Below are positions 35,984 to 44,797 of a DNA stretch of 64,000 bases, piece after piece; position 1 is the first letter of the stretch, and the number at the start of each line of letters is the position of its first letter. Source of the DNA: JAWKWH01 sp041397625 (GTDB lineage: Bacteria > Pseudomonadota > Alphaproteobacteria > Rhizobiales > Rhizobiaceae); NCBI GenBank assembly GCA_041397625.1, contig JAWKWH010000002.1:496001-560000 (forward strand). The letters run 5' to 3'. Made by a program: the position numbers and the translations under genes. The notes beneath the pieces are model-generated. The model had not been told where the DNA came from. It was given only the letters and a program-made list of their open reading frames with translations, and did no database searches.

Positions 35984-36339
35984 TCCAGCGCTCCCTTCTT
36001 CCATTCATAGATGAAGCCGATTGTGAGGATACCGAGGAAAATCATCATCGACCAAAAGCCGAGCCAGCCGACCTCGCCGAAGGACACCGCCCAGGGAAAC
36101 AGGAAGGCCACTTCGAGATCGAAGATGATGAACAGGATCGACACCAGATAGAACCGGATGTCGAACTTCATGCGCGCATCGTCAAAAGAGTTGAAGCCGC
36201 ACTCGTAGGCCGACAGTTTTTCCGGGTCCGGATTGCGGTAGGCGATCAGGAACGGCGCGACCACCAGAGCCAGGCCGATGACGGCCGCCACGCCAATGAA
36301 AATGACGATCGGAAGGTAGTCGCTCAGCAGATTGCTCAT
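35974..36339 (-). CDS. nuoA: NADH-quinone oxidoreductase subunit A
   Basis: 121 residues with three TM helices. The conserved loop AYECGFNSFDDARMKFDIRFYLV and the acidic helix LFIIFDLEVAFLFPWAV near the quinone site are present. It is the first gene of the nuo operon. The 245 bases upstream (36340-36584) should hold the operon promoter, but I see no convincing -35/-10 pair there. Confidence 0.97.
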   Translation of the reverse strand: MSNLLSDYLPIVIFIGVAAVIGLALVVAPFLIAYRNPDPEKLSAYECGFNSFDDARMKFDIRFYLVSILFIIFDLEVAFLFPWAVSFGEVGWLGFWSMMIFLGILTIGFIYEWKKGALEWD

Positions 36340-36584
36340 GATGATCTTGGGCCGGTTCGTTTGCGGCTTGATTAGCCGACCGCCCCTGCCGACGCAAGGC
36401 GGCGGAGGCACGAATTTGTCCAAAACGGGGCGAGCCCCCCGCAAGTGACGCCGCAAAGCAACATGCCACTGTGGCAGGGGAAGTCCCGATGGTCGACGCG
36501 CGGCAGTTTGCCGTCAGCGGGACGGACCCCGTCAGCGGCTGAGCGGCGGCCCGTCTGCGACGTGGGTCCGATATTGCGGTGCGA

Positions 36585-37115
36585 TCATGCGGGAACGTAG
36601 GCCAGCCGGATCACATCCCCGCCAATCCGTTCATGCGACACCAGGCGGAGCGGCGGCCGGGGTCCAGCGAAATAAGGTGTACCGTGACCGAGCACGACGG
36701 GGTGGAGGTAAATTCGGTACTCGTCGATCAAGCCGAGGTCGGTGAGGCTTCGCGCCAGGTTCGGACCGGCAACCTCGATCTCCCCTTCGCGCCCCGCCTT
36801 CAGCCTGCGGATCGCGCCTTCCAGATCGTCCCCGACAAGTCTTGCGTTGGGGCCGACCGATTTCAGGGTGCGAGAGACGACCCATTTCGTCTGATTGCGC
36901 CAGGCCGCGGCGAAGGCCGCTCCCTCCGGCTCCCAGTCGGCGTGGTCTTCGTCCCAGTACCGCATGATCTCGTACATGTTGCGGCCGTAGATGCTGCCCG
37001 CCTGTCCTTCGGCCTCGTCGATGAAATGGCGAAAGAGCGCCGGGTTCGGCTGAAACCTGTTATGGTCGACATAGCCGTCCAGCGACACGTTCATGCCGAA
37101 TACGAGCTTCGCCAT
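36585..37115 (-). CDS. Dihydrofolate reductase/RibD-C family protein
   Basis: 176 residues. It opens KLVFGMNVSLDGYVD, the family start. GSIYGRNMYEIMRYW and the nucleotide-binding stretch EIEVAGPNLARSLTDLGLIDEYRIYLHPVVLG are typical of RibD C-terminal-like NADPH reductases. The substrate is unknown. It is the last gene of a four-gene unit below an HxlR regulator. Confidence 0.85.
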   Translation of the reverse strand: MAKLVFGMNVSLDGYVDHNRFQPNPALFRHFIDEAEGQAGSIYGRNMYEIMRYWDEDHADWEPEGAAFAAAWRNQTKWVVSRTLKSVGPNARLVGDDLEGAIRRLKAGREGEIEVAGPNLARSLTDLGLIDEYRIYLHPVVLGHGTPYFAGPRPPLRLVSHERIGGDVIRLAYVPA

Positions 37116-37144
37116 TCCCCTTCTCCCCTGGTATTGTTGAACGG

Positions 37145-37468
37145 CTACGTCAGCGGCCAGACTTCGACGACGCCGTGGGCAACGGCGCAGGGAACCTGCG
37201 AGATCTTATCGATAGCCTTGTCCAGACTGGCAGCCTCGATCACCGCGAAACCGGCGATCGGCCGGTCCGAGGACATGAACGGGCCTTCGCGCGTTTCCAC
37301 ACCGGTCGCATCCGGGTTGCGCACCTGCACCGGCGTGCCGGCGATACCCATCAGCGCACCTTCGGCAACCAGCTTGGCGTCCCGCGCATGCGCGACGTCT
37401 TTGACGGACTGCGGCGTGCGGCCATAGCCGACCTGGTCGCCATAACCGATTGTGACGAATTTCGGCAT
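37145..37468 (-). CDS. YciI family protein
   Basis: 107 residues with a ferredoxin-like fold. EGALMGIAGTPVQVRN and MSSDRPIAGFAVIEAASLDKAIDKI match the YCII/DGPF domain, and HGVVEVWPLT ends the protein. Such proteins may be small hydrolases or regulatory partners of sigma factors. The gene lies between two RibD-like reductase genes in the HxlR cassette. Confidence 0.82.
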   Translation of the reverse strand: MPKFVTIGYGDQVGYGRTPQSVKDVAHARDAKLVAEGALMGIAGTPVQVRNPDATGVETREGPFMSSDRPIAGFAVIEAASLDKAIDKISQVPCAVAHGVVEVWPLT

Positions 37469-37486
37469 GGTGCGAACTCCGTTTTC

Positions 37487-38128
37487 CTATCTCGAAAGCA
37501 CGACGTGCGTAGCCGCGTCCGTCCCGGCATGTTCGGTGACGGAAAAGCCGAGCGCCGGCAGGTCGATCCCGACAAACAAGGCTGCGCCCTGCCCGAGCAC
37601 CACGGGCGAAATGGCCAGATGCATCTCGTCGACCAGCCCCGCCTGGAGATATTGCCGTACCGTCGAAACCCCGCCGCCGATCTTGATGTTCCTGTCGCCG
37701 GCGGCGGCCCTGGCCCGGTCGAGCGCGGCTTCGATCCCGTCGGTGACGAAGTGAAAGGTGGTGCCGCCGTCCATCTCGATGGGGTCGCGCGGATAGTGCG
37801 TGAGAACAAAGGTCGGCGCATGATAGGGCGGGTTGTCGCCCCACCAGCCCTTCCAATCGTCGTCGGGCCACTCTCCGCGGACCGGACCGAACATGTTGCG
37901 GCCGAGAATGAATGCGCCGAAGCCGGCCATGGAGCGGGTGGAGAAATCGTTGTCGACCCCCTCCGTGCCGCCGTCCTCGCCGAACATCTGCCGGAAATGC
38001 CGGGAGCCCACGTGCCACCCCATCAGTTCCGTTCCACGCTTGCCTAGCGGATTTTCGAGACTTTGCTCCGGCCCCGCGCCGAAGCCGTCGACTGAAAGCG
38101 AGAACCCGGAAACGATTACCCTGCTCAT
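37487..38128 (-). CDS. Dihydrofolate reductase/RibD-C family protein
   Basis: 213 residues, a second member of the same family as the gene at 36585 but longer. It starts SRVIVSGFSLSVDGFGAGP. GFGAFILGRNMFGPVRG and KIGGGVSTVRQYLQAGLVDEMHLAISPVVLG are the NADPH-binding and dimer segments. ATG 38128 is preferred to the ORF-opening start at 38182, which has no conserved sequence. Confidence 0.85.
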   Translation of the reverse strand: MSRVIVSGFSLSVDGFGAGPEQSLENPLGKRGTELMGWHVGSRHFRQMFGEDGGTEGVDNDFSTRSMAGFGAFILGRNMFGPVRGEWPDDDWKGWWGDNPPYHAPTFVLTHYPRDPIEMDGGTTFHFVTDGIEAALDRARAAAGDRNIKIGGGVSTVRQYLQAGLVDEMHLAISPVVLGQGAALFVGIDLPALGFSVTEHAGTDAATHVVLSR

Positions 38129-38147
38129 GACCTGTCCTTTCCGTGGG

Positions 38148-38432
38148 TCACTTGTTCGACAACACGTTGAACGTGCCGACATCGGCCCGTTCGATCAGGC
38201 GGCTCAATTCATCCCCCGGTCCGTCTCCTCTGAATTTCTTAAGGTAGGTCTCATCGTCCCACGCCTCGAAGATGTGAACGCGGTCGGCCTCCAGCGGGTC
38301 GGCGGTCACGACGAAATCGGTGCAGCCGGGAGTATTGCGGGCTGCGACCATCGTATCCCGCGAACCGGCGACGAAGTCATCGCGGCAGCCCCGCTTCGTA
38401 ATGATGTGGCCGGCAACGATCACCTTGCTCAC
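38148..38432 (-). CDS. Antibiotic biosynthesis monooxygenase domain protein
   Basis: 94 residues, ABM/quinol monooxygenase fold. HIITKRGCRDDFVAGSRDTMVAARNTPGC and HIFEAWDDETYLKKF are the family pattern. The GTG at 38432 is chosen because AGGAGG lies five bases before it. It is the first gene of the four-gene cassette, divergent from the HxlR regulator. It may oxidise quinol-like or reactive compounds; the substrate is unknown. Confidence 0.8.
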   Translation of the reverse strand: MSKVIVAGHIITKRGCRDDFVAGSRDTMVAARNTPGCTDFVVTADPLEADRVHIFEAWDDETYLKKFRGDGPGDELSRLIERADVGTFNVLSNK

Positions 38433-38467
38433 GGCCGCCTCCTTTTCTGCATGCAATTCACAAGCAG

Positions 38468-38507
38468 TTGCGTCCTAGCAAAACCGTATCTATATTGCAA
38501 GCGGTTT
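38468..38507. promoter_or_regulatory. Divergent promoters with HxlR operator candidate
   Basis: Plus strand: TTGCGT (38468-38473), 17-bp spacer, TATATT (38491-38496), leading to hxlR. Minus strand: TTGCAA (38494-38499), 17-bp spacer, TAGGAC, leading to the reductase cassette. AAACCG (38481-38486) and CGGTTT (38502-38507) form an inverted repeat covering both promoters, a good place for one regulator to control both directions. Confidence 0.6.
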
Positions 38508-38519
38508 ATGGAGACCCGC

Positions 38520-39002
38520 ATGGACAAGCCAATCCGCTCTGGATGCCCGATCAACCTGACGCTGGAAACGCTCGGCGACCGCTGGAGCCTGATCGTCATC
38601 CGCGACATCATGTTCGGCAACCGGCGGCACTATCGCGACCTGCTCAACAATTCCGAGGAAGGCATCGCATCGAACATCCTGGCCGACCGGCTGAAGAAGC
38701 TGACCGAAGCGGGTCTGCTGTCGACCCGCCCCGATCCAGCGCACAAGCAGAAGACGGTCTATAGCCTGACCGAACCGGCGATCAGACTGGTGCCGCTGCT
38801 CGCGGAAATGGGCGCCTGGGGCCGGCGTTTCACGCCGGCGACGCGGGAATTGTCGATCCGCGCCCAACTCCTGGAAGAGGGCGGGCCGGACATGTGGGAG
38901 GCGTTCATGGCCGAACTGCGCAGCCTGCATCTCGGCGCTAAGCCGCCGCAGCACTCGGTGATCAAGGAACTGACCGACGCCTATCTGGCGGCGATTACCT
39001 GA
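38520..39002 (+). CDS. HxlR family transcriptional regulator
   Basis: 160 residues. CPINLTLETLGDRWSLIVIRD with the N-terminal Cys, then the winged HTH (GIASNILADRLKKLTEAGLLSTR) defines HxlR/YodB-type proteins. The cysteine near residue 8 is the thiol that senses electrophiles in YodB/HypR relatives. ATG 38520 has GGAG at a good distance; ATG 38508 is possible. It is divergent from the reductase/monooxygenase cassette and probably controls it and itself. Confidence 0.88.
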   Translation: MDKPIRSGCPINLTLETLGDRWSLIVIRDIMFGNRRHYRDLLNNSEEGIASNILADRLKKLTEAGLLSTRPDPAHKQKTVYSLTEPAIRLVPLLAEMGAWGRRFTPATRELSIRAQLLEEGGPDMWEAFMAELRSLHLGAKPPQHSVIKELTDAYLAAIT

Positions 39003-39100
39003 ATTACGGCGTTTGACACGCACGGATCGGCACGGTCGTCCCGATCGTTTCCGCGGTCGTCTTCCCTACTGCCAGCAGCCACGATTGCCGGCGCATCCGC

Positions 39101-39283
39101 TTAGCGCGGCTTCTTGCGGCGGTCGGGCAGGACGCGGCGTTCCTCACCCGAGCGGCGTTCGCCTTCCTTGCGCCTGGTGATCCAGAAACGCTTGTCCTTG
39201 CCGCAACGGCGTTCGTCTCCGGAACGGCGCGGCGCGTCGGCCTTGTCCAGCATGTCCGGATGCCAATCGGTTTTCTCGGTCAT
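39101..39283 (-). CDS. Small charged hypothetical protein
   Basis: 60 residues with about one third Arg/Lys. The motif RRSGDERR is repeated as RRSGEERR, and the tail is LPDRRKKPR. An AGGAG site lies six bases before the ATG. There is no hydrophobic segment. The duplicated SG-D/E-ERR motif and basic tail would suit nucleic-acid or acidic-partner binding, which is only a guess. The family is not recognised. Confidence 0.65.
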   Translation of the reverse strand: MTEKTDWHPDMLDKADAPRRSGDERRCGKDKRFWITRRKEGERRSGEERRVLPDRRKKPR

Positions 39284-39473
39284 GACCGGCTCCTGATCCT
39301 GTTACCGGCACAACCGTAGCGCGACGCGTTGAAAAACACGTTAACGGCGGCTTGGTGATTGTATTCATTGGCGCGCCGCGCCGTGGGAGAGCAGATGAGG
39401 CCGACAAAATAGGAACATCCGGCCCTGCAAAAGTAGGAACGCCAAAATTCAATCTGCTAAGTCATTGAAATCA

Positions 39474-39550
39474 TGGCGCGAGTGACGGGGCTCGAACCCG
39501 CGACCTCCGGCGTGACAGGCCGGCACTCTAACCAACTGAGCTACACCCGC
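39474..39550 (-). tRNA. tRNA-Asp (GTC)
   Basis: 77 bases with an encoded CCA. The acceptor stem GCGGGTG pairs with CACTCGC. The anticodon loop CTGTCAC is between CCGGC and GCCGG, giving anticodon GTC. The T-arm is GCGGG-TTCGAGC-CCCGT. Confidence 0.97.
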
Positions 39551-39747
39551 GCATTCGTCTTCCACGGCCGGATTGCCAACCGTGACGACGCGCGGTGAAT
39601 TAAGCGCTTCCCGGTGACCTGTCAACAAGCTTGATACGCCTTTTTCGCCGTATCGGCAAACCGGCTCCGTCCGGCCCGCCAAGGCCGACCGGCGGGAAAA
39701 ACCGCTTGCGCGAGCGCGGCCGAGCCACTACACCGGCGCGGACCTTC

Positions 39748-39823
39748 GGGCGGTTAGCTCAGCTGGTAGAGCGCCTCGTTTACACCGAGGATGTCGGGAG
39801 TTCGAGTCTCTCACCGCCCACCA
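39748..39823 (+). tRNA. tRNA-Val (TAC)
   Basis: 76 bases with an encoded CCA. The acceptor stem GGGCGGT pairs with ACCGCCC. The anticodon loop TTTACAC is between CCTCG and CGAGG, giving anticodon TAC. It is divergently placed from tRNA-Asp, 197 bases away. Confidence 0.97.
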
Positions 39824-39893
39824 TCTCCGGTTCACGCATCCCGTTTTGGCCCAGGCGCTGTTCCGCCGGGCAAGGCCGCCCGGATCGGCGGCC

Positions 39894-41651
39894 TCACTGC
39901 ACCAGCACGGCGCTACCGCATTTCACGCCGTGGACGCGGATGTCGGCCTGACCGACCTTGACGCCGAGCGCGGCCAGAAGATTGTAGACCACATTGTCCA
40001 GCGGCGCGGCAACCGGCTCGAGGACCGAGACCAGCGCCGACTGGACCAGCGCCGGCGTCGTCAGGCCGAGGCCCGCCGCCCTGACCTCCAGCGACAGGTC
40101 GCCCAGCAGCGACTTGATCAGCGACCCGATGACATCATGCGTCGACACCGTCTTGATCTCGCCCCTGGCGATGTCGCGTTGCGAGAAGGTGACGCCGGCG
40201 AAGTCCGGATTGCCGATTTCCACATGCGCCAGGCCCTTCACGGAGATGAGCGGCGCCTTGACCAACGTGGCGCTGTCGATGTCGGGCCTGCGGTCGAAAC
40301 GCTTCATCGAGGCGCGATCGACATCGGCGATCCACAGATCGGCGACACCGGGCCGCGCGTCGACGACGACCTTGGCGCGCCTGCCCTGCCTGCCGGTACA
40401 TGTGATGCGATCCAGACGCGCTTCGGCATAGGCCAGTTCCAGGTAGAGCGGCAGGGTCACGCTCACTCCGGCCAGCGCCCCGGCGCCGCCGACCCTGGCT
40501 TCGAGGAAAAGGCGGGTCTGTGCGGTGCGGACCACCGTTCCGGTCCGCCCGACGGCGAACCATGGGGCAAATTGCGGCGGTTCGCCGATCGCCAGTTCCG
40601 CGGTCAAGCCGGCGACGCCCGGCACCGCGAGGCCGAGATCGAGGCGCACCTGGTTTTCACCATTGGCGATTGCCGCGGCGGCGGTGAGCATTTCAAGCAC
40701 ATTGACCTTGGATCCGAAGGCGGCGGAACCGCTGCCGATGGCAAGCTGCGCCAGCGAGCCGAGATCGACGAGCCGGTCGAGGCGCATGGCGATGTCGGCG
40801 GCCTGGCGGTCGGCGGCGACGGCCAACAGCGCCCGGACCGCAACCGGGTTGCCTCGGGCGACCCGCGCCATGGCCCTGGCCAGTTGACCGACGGCGATGT
40901 CGGAATCGAGCAATTCCTCGTAGGTGCCGGCGGTTACATGTATTTCCGAGGCCAGCGCATCAAGAAAGCCGAGCAGTTCAACATCGGCATCGAGCAGGGC
41001 TTCGTAATCCATGACATCGAGCGCGATACTGGTGCCGAGCAAGCCGTTCAGAAGCGCGTTCAGCACGCCGCCCTCGACACGCAGCAGCCGCGAACCGACG
41101 GAAAAAGCCGCCTCGGAGGCGATCTGCGCCGTACCGGACGCCTGGAGCGCGGGCGGGCGCACCAAGCCGCTGCCGAAATAGAGCGTACCCGGTTTGCGCA
41201 CCGTGACTTTCACGGCGTCGACCATCGAGGTTTCCCGGTCGAAGCGGTCGGCGGGATCGAGCGCCGCATCGGCCGTGTAGCGACCGGTTTCGATCATCAC
41301 CTGAACGCCGTTTTTCGACACGTCGAACGGTCCGCCGCCGCCCGGACGTTCTCCGGGTTCGATCAGGGTGACGGTGAAATCGGTGATGCCGTTGTCGCGC
41401 AGGAACAGGCGTGTCGCCTTTTCGGCCTTGTCGATATTGGCCGCAGCCGTGATCGCCGCCAGATCAGCCACGCCCTGCAGCGTGCGCCGCTCCAGATAGA
41501 GCGAGCCGGCATCGATGCCGATGGCCGCCAACGGTATGATGGCGAGCATGGAAATGCTGCCGACCAGCGCTATGTTGCCCGACCGGTCGTGGACGAAACG
41601 GCAGACCGCGCGGAGACGCTCCGCCGGCCTTGATGTCGCGAGACTGCCCAT
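39894..41651 (-). CDS. TadG-like secreted/membrane pilus-assembly family protein
   Basis: 585 residues. After a charged start, one TM helix (NIALVGSISMLAIIPLAAIGIDAG) is followed by SLYLERRTLQGVADLAAITAA, the TadG/TadE 'Flp pilus assembly' N-terminal signature. The rest is a long extracytoplasmic beta-rich region with two Cys (ITCTG, VKCGS). The C-terminal half is unlike a von Willebrand domain, so it is not a canonical TadG. The start overlaps the stop of the TadE-like gene (TGATG). It is unlinked to the tad block at the right end of the window. Confidence 0.8.
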   Translation of the reverse strand: MGSLATSRPAERLRAVCRFVHDRSGNIALVGSISMLAIIPLAAIGIDAGSLYLERRTLQGVADLAAITAAANIDKAEKATRLFLRDNGITDFTVTLIEPGERPGGGGPFDVSKNGVQVMIETGRYTADAALDPADRFDRETSMVDAVKVTVRKPGTLYFGSGLVRPPALQASGTAQIASEAAFSVGSRLLRVEGGVLNALLNGLLGTSIALDVMDYEALLDADVELLGFLDALASEIHVTAGTYEELLDSDIAVGQLARAMARVARGNPVAVRALLAVAADRQAADIAMRLDRLVDLGSLAQLAIGSGSAAFGSKVNVLEMLTAAAAIANGENQVRLDLGLAVPGVAGLTAELAIGEPPQFAPWFAVGRTGTVVRTAQTRLFLEARVGGAGALAGVSVTLPLYLELAYAEARLDRITCTGRQGRRAKVVVDARPGVADLWIADVDRASMKRFDRRPDIDSATLVKAPLISVKGLAHVEIGNPDFAGVTFSQRDIARGEIKTVSTHDVIGSLIKSLLGDLSLEVRAAGLGLTTPALVQSALVSVLEPVAAPLDNVVYNLLAALGVKVGQADIRVHGVKCGSAVLVQ

Positions 41652-42082
41652 CAGATGCCTCCGACGCGAATGATCGCGGAGCGTACGATCAGCCGGCCCG
41701 GAAGCGGCAGGTCGCGATAAAGGTTCCACATCGGCAGGTGGGCGGCGTCATATTCGACCACGACCCTGAACTGCGATCCGTCCTTCCTGCTGTCGGCGAC
41801 GTCGACGGCCAGGAATTGCGGATCGATAAGGATGTACTCGCCGCCATTGGTGCTGATGAAGCGCTTCGCCAGTTGGATGCGCTCGGCTTCGTCGAGCCCG
41901 GCGACGGCCGTGCGCGCGGCGTCCGCCGCCAGTTGCTGGACGGAATGGGCGGCGCCGAAATAGATGCCGAAGGCCAGCAGGCCCATCAGGATCAGCATGA
42001 AGATCGGCCCCACGATGGCGAATTCGACGGCGGCCGCACCGGACCGGTCGAGGAGGCAGTTTGGAAATCGTTGCTTCAGCAT
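41651..42082 (-). CDS. TadE-like pseudopilin family protein
   Basis: 143 residues. DRSGAAAVEFAIVGPIFMLILMGLLAFGIYFG contains the GAAAVEFA prepilin-like cleavage/assembly motif followed by a single TM helix, the TadE domain. The extracytoplasmic part is about 90 residues. ATG 42082 (MLKQRF) is preferred over 42109. It is paired with a TadG-like gene in a two-gene operon, probably for pilus or cell-envelope assembly. Confidence 0.88.
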   Translation of the reverse strand: MLKQRFPNCLLDRSGAAAVEFAIVGPIFMLILMGLLAFGIYFGAAHSVQQLAADAARTAVAGLDEAERIQLAKRFISTNGGEYILIDPQFLAVDVADSRKDGSQFRVVVEYDAAHLPMWNLYRDLPLPGRLIVRSAIIRVGGI

Positions 42083-42295
42083 AGCCGGGCTCCGTTGCAG
42101 GTGGCCCAACTAGAACACGAAAAATACAACTACCAGTTAATTTGACTACCAAAATTCTATCTTCAGTAGAATTTTGCATCCGTCTGTCGGTCCGGTTGCC
42201 AACCCGAATCCGGTATCGAGTAACCGGCCCCCGACTTCTGGACGCGGCCGGCACGCCGGTCCATATTGCCGACTGAAACAGACCACCGGAACGCC

Positions 42296-43024
42296 ATGCT
42301 TTCGCGCGACCATCTCGCCCACCAGTTCATGCCCCTGCCCGGTGCGCCGGCGGCGCAGTGGACCGTCTCGCCCGGCCTGACCGGTTACGAGGCAGCGCTG
42401 GCCGGGATGGAAGCGCGAGCGGCGGCGATCCGCGACGGCACCGCCGGCGAACAGGTGTGGCTGGTGGAGCATCCGCCGCTCTACACCGCCGGTACCAGCG
42501 CCAAACCGGCCGACCTGGTCGACGCCGGGCGCTTTCCCGTGTTCGAGGCCGGCCGCGGCGGCGAATACACCTATCACGGCCCGGGCCAGCGCGTGGCCTA
42601 TGTCATGCTCGACCTGAAACGCCGGCGCCAGGACGTGCGCGCGTTCGTCGCCGCGCTGGAGGAGTGGATCATCCGGGCCCTGGCCGCCTTCAACGTGCGC
42701 GGCGAACGGCGCGACGACCGTGTCGGCGTCTGGGTCGTGCGACCGGACCGCCCGCCCCTGCCCGACGGTTCGCCCGCCGAAGACAAGATCGCCGCTATCG
42801 GCATCCGGCTCAGGCGCTGGGTCAGTTTCCACGGCATCGCCATCAACGTCGAGCCGGATCTGACGCATTTCGGCGGCATCGTGCCCTGCGGCATTCGCGG
42901 CCATGGTGTGACCAGCCTGGTCGATCTCGGCCTGCCGGCAACGATGGACGACCTCGACGTCGCGCTCAAGGCGGCGTTCGAGGAGGTGTTCGGGCCCGCC
43001 GAACATGTCGCGGGAGGCACATGA
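42296..43024 (+). CDS. lipB: Octanoyl-[acyl-carrier-protein]-protein N-octanoyltransferase
   Basis: 242 residues. VEHPPLYTAGTSAK, GRGGEYTYHGPGQRVAY and the catalytic cysteine in GIVPCGIRGHGVTSL with KIAAIGIRLRRWVSFHG identify LipB. It transfers octanoyl from ACP to lipoyl domains, the first step of lipoylation needed by GcvH, encoded at 55576. The stop overlaps the ggt start as ATGA. Confidence 0.96.
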   Translation: MLSRDHLAHQFMPLPGAPAAQWTVSPGLTGYEAALAGMEARAAAIRDGTAGEQVWLVEHPPLYTAGTSAKPADLVDAGRFPVFEAGRGGEYTYHGPGQRVAYVMLDLKRRRQDVRAFVAALEEWIIRALAAFNVRGERRDDRVGVWVVRPDRPPLPDGSPAEDKIAAIGIRLRRWVSFHGIAINVEPDLTHFGGIVPCGIRGHGVTSLVDLGLPATMDDLDVALKAAFEEVFGPAEHVAGGT

Positions 43025-44778
43025 TGAAATTGCGCAACACCATCGCCGCATGGCTGCTGGCCGCATTCACGGCGAGCGCCGCCTGCGCCCAGCAGGCGGC
43101 CGACGCCGTGGCGCCGGAGATCGAGAGCGGGCGCGTCGCCAAGCCGTCCGTGGTCGCCTGGCGCCAGATGGTTGTCAGCGCCAATCCGCTGGCGACGGAG
43201 GCCGGACTTGCCGTGCTGCGCGAAGGCGGTTCGGCCGCCGACGCATTGATCGCCGTCCAGACCGTGCTCGGGCTGGTCGAGCCGCAATCCTCCGGCATTG
43301 GCGGCGGCGGCTTCCTCGTGTGGTACGACGCGGCGACCGGCGAAGTGACCACCATCGACGGGCGCGAGACCGCGCCGGCATCGGCGACCGAGAACCTGTT
43401 CATCGGCGCGGACGGCAAGCCGCTGAAATTTTTCGACGCGGTGGTCGGAGGTCGCTCGGTCGGCACGCCCGGCATCGTGCGCCTGATGGAGATGATCCAT
43501 GCACGCCACGGCAAGCTTGCCTGGCACGACCTGTTCGGCGAGGCGACGCGGCTGGCCGAGGAAGGGTTCACCGTCTCGGCTCGGCTGGCCGCGCTGATAG
43601 AGGCCGACCGCGAGCGGCTCTCCAGCCAACCCTCGACGCGCCGCTATTTCTTCCATGACGACGGCGAGCCGCTGAAGGAGGGCGACCGGCTGACCAATGT
43701 CGACTACGCCGAATCGATGCGCTCGATCGCGCAAAGCGGGCCGGATGCCTTCTATGGCGGTGCAATCGCCGACGCCATCGTCAACGCGGTGCAGCTGCAC
43801 GAGACCAACCCGGGTCACATGAACGCCGAAGACCTCGCCGGCTATCAGGCCAAGGCGCGCGACGCGGTCTGCGCGCCCTATCGCGAATATCAGGTCTGCG
43901 GCATGGGGCCGCCGTCTTCCGGCGCTCTGACCATCGGGCAGATCCTGACCATGATCGAGCCGTTCGACCTCGCCGAGCTTGGCCCGGACGACCCGGTGAC
44001 CTGGCGCATCATCGGCGACGCGACCCGCCTCGCTTTCGCCGACAGGGGCCGTTACATGGCGGACAGCGATTTCGTGAAAATACCCGCGCAACTGCTCGAC
44101 CGGAACTATCTTGCGGAGCGCTCGGCGCTGCTGATCCGCCAGAATGCGCTGCCGCCCGACCTGGTCAAGCCAGGCGAACCGCCCTGGGACAAGGCGGAGC
44201 TGCGCCGCGACGGGTTCAGCTTCGAGCTGCCCTCGACCAGCCATTTCGTCATCGTCGATGGCGACGGCAACATCGTCTCGATGACGACCTCGATCGAGAA
44301 CGGTTTCGGCGCGCGGCTGATGGCGGCGGGTTTCCTGCTCAACAACCAGCTCACCGACTTCTCCTTTCTGCCCGAAAGCGACGGAGAGGCGGTGGCAAAC
44401 CGGGTGGAACCGGGCAAACGGCCGCGTTCCTCAATGTCGCCGACGATCATCCTGAAGGACGGCAAGCCGGTCTTCGCACTCGGCTCGCCCGGCGGTTCGA
44501 ACATCATTCCCTATGTGGCCAAAACCATCGTGGCGCTGATCGACTGGAAGATGGACCCGCAAGAGGCTGTGTCCCTGCCGCATCTGACCAACCGGTTCGG
44601 CCGCTATGACGTCGAAGCCGGCACCGCGGCGGAGGCCATGGCCCCCGATCTGGAGGCGTTCGGATACGAAGTGTCGATCAGGGAGCTCAATTCCGGCCTG
44701 CACGCGATAGCCTTCGCCGATGGCGCGATCCTCGGCGGCGCCGATCCCAGGCGCGAGGGGCTCGCCGCCGGCGACTGA
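43021..44778 (+). CDS. ggt: Gamma-glutamyltransferase, secreted
   Basis: 585 residues. Signal peptide about 1-23 (TIAAWLLAAFTASAACA with AQQ after it), so the enzyme acts in the periplasm. SGIGGGGFLVWYDA and the catalytic threonine T406 in LPSTSHFVIVD mark the autoprocessing Ntn-hydrolase. RPRSSMSPTIILKDG and GSPGGSNIIP form the substrate pocket. It hydrolyses or transfers gamma-glutamyl groups from glutathione. Translation is coupled to lipB. Confidence 0.94.
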   Translation: MMKLRNTIAAWLLAAFTASAACAQQAADAVAPEIESGRVAKPSVVAWRQMVVSANPLATEAGLAVLREGGSAADALIAVQTVLGLVEPQSSGIGGGGFLVWYDAATGEVTTIDGRETAPASATENLFIGADGKPLKFFDAVVGGRSVGTPGIVRLMEMIHARHGKLAWHDLFGEATRLAEEGFTVSARLAALIEADRERLSSQPSTRRYFFHDDGEPLKEGDRLTNVDYAESMRSIAQSGPDAFYGGAIADAIVNAVQLHETNPGHMNAEDLAGYQAKARDAVCAPYREYQVCGMGPPSSGALTIGQILTMIEPFDLAELGPDDPVTWRIIGDATRLAFADRGRYMADSDFVKIPAQLLDRNYLAERSALLIRQNALPPDLVKPGEPPWDKAELRRDGFSFELPSTSHFVIVDGDGNIVSMTTSIENGFGARLMAAGFLLNNQLTDFSFLPESDGEAVANRVEPGKRPRSSMSPTIILKDGKPVFALGSPGGSNIIPYVAKTIVALIDWKMDPQEAVSLPHLTNRFGRYDVEAGTAAEAMAPDLEAFGYEVSIRELNSGLHAIAFADGAILGGADPRREGLAAGD

Positions 44779-44797
44779 CGGGAGTTTGCCGGAAAGA

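Noticed and set aside
39474..39823. tRNA-adjacent integration site for a genomic island
   Set aside because: No integrase gene and no direct repeat of a tRNA 3' end were seen; the neighbours are ordinary chromosomal genes.
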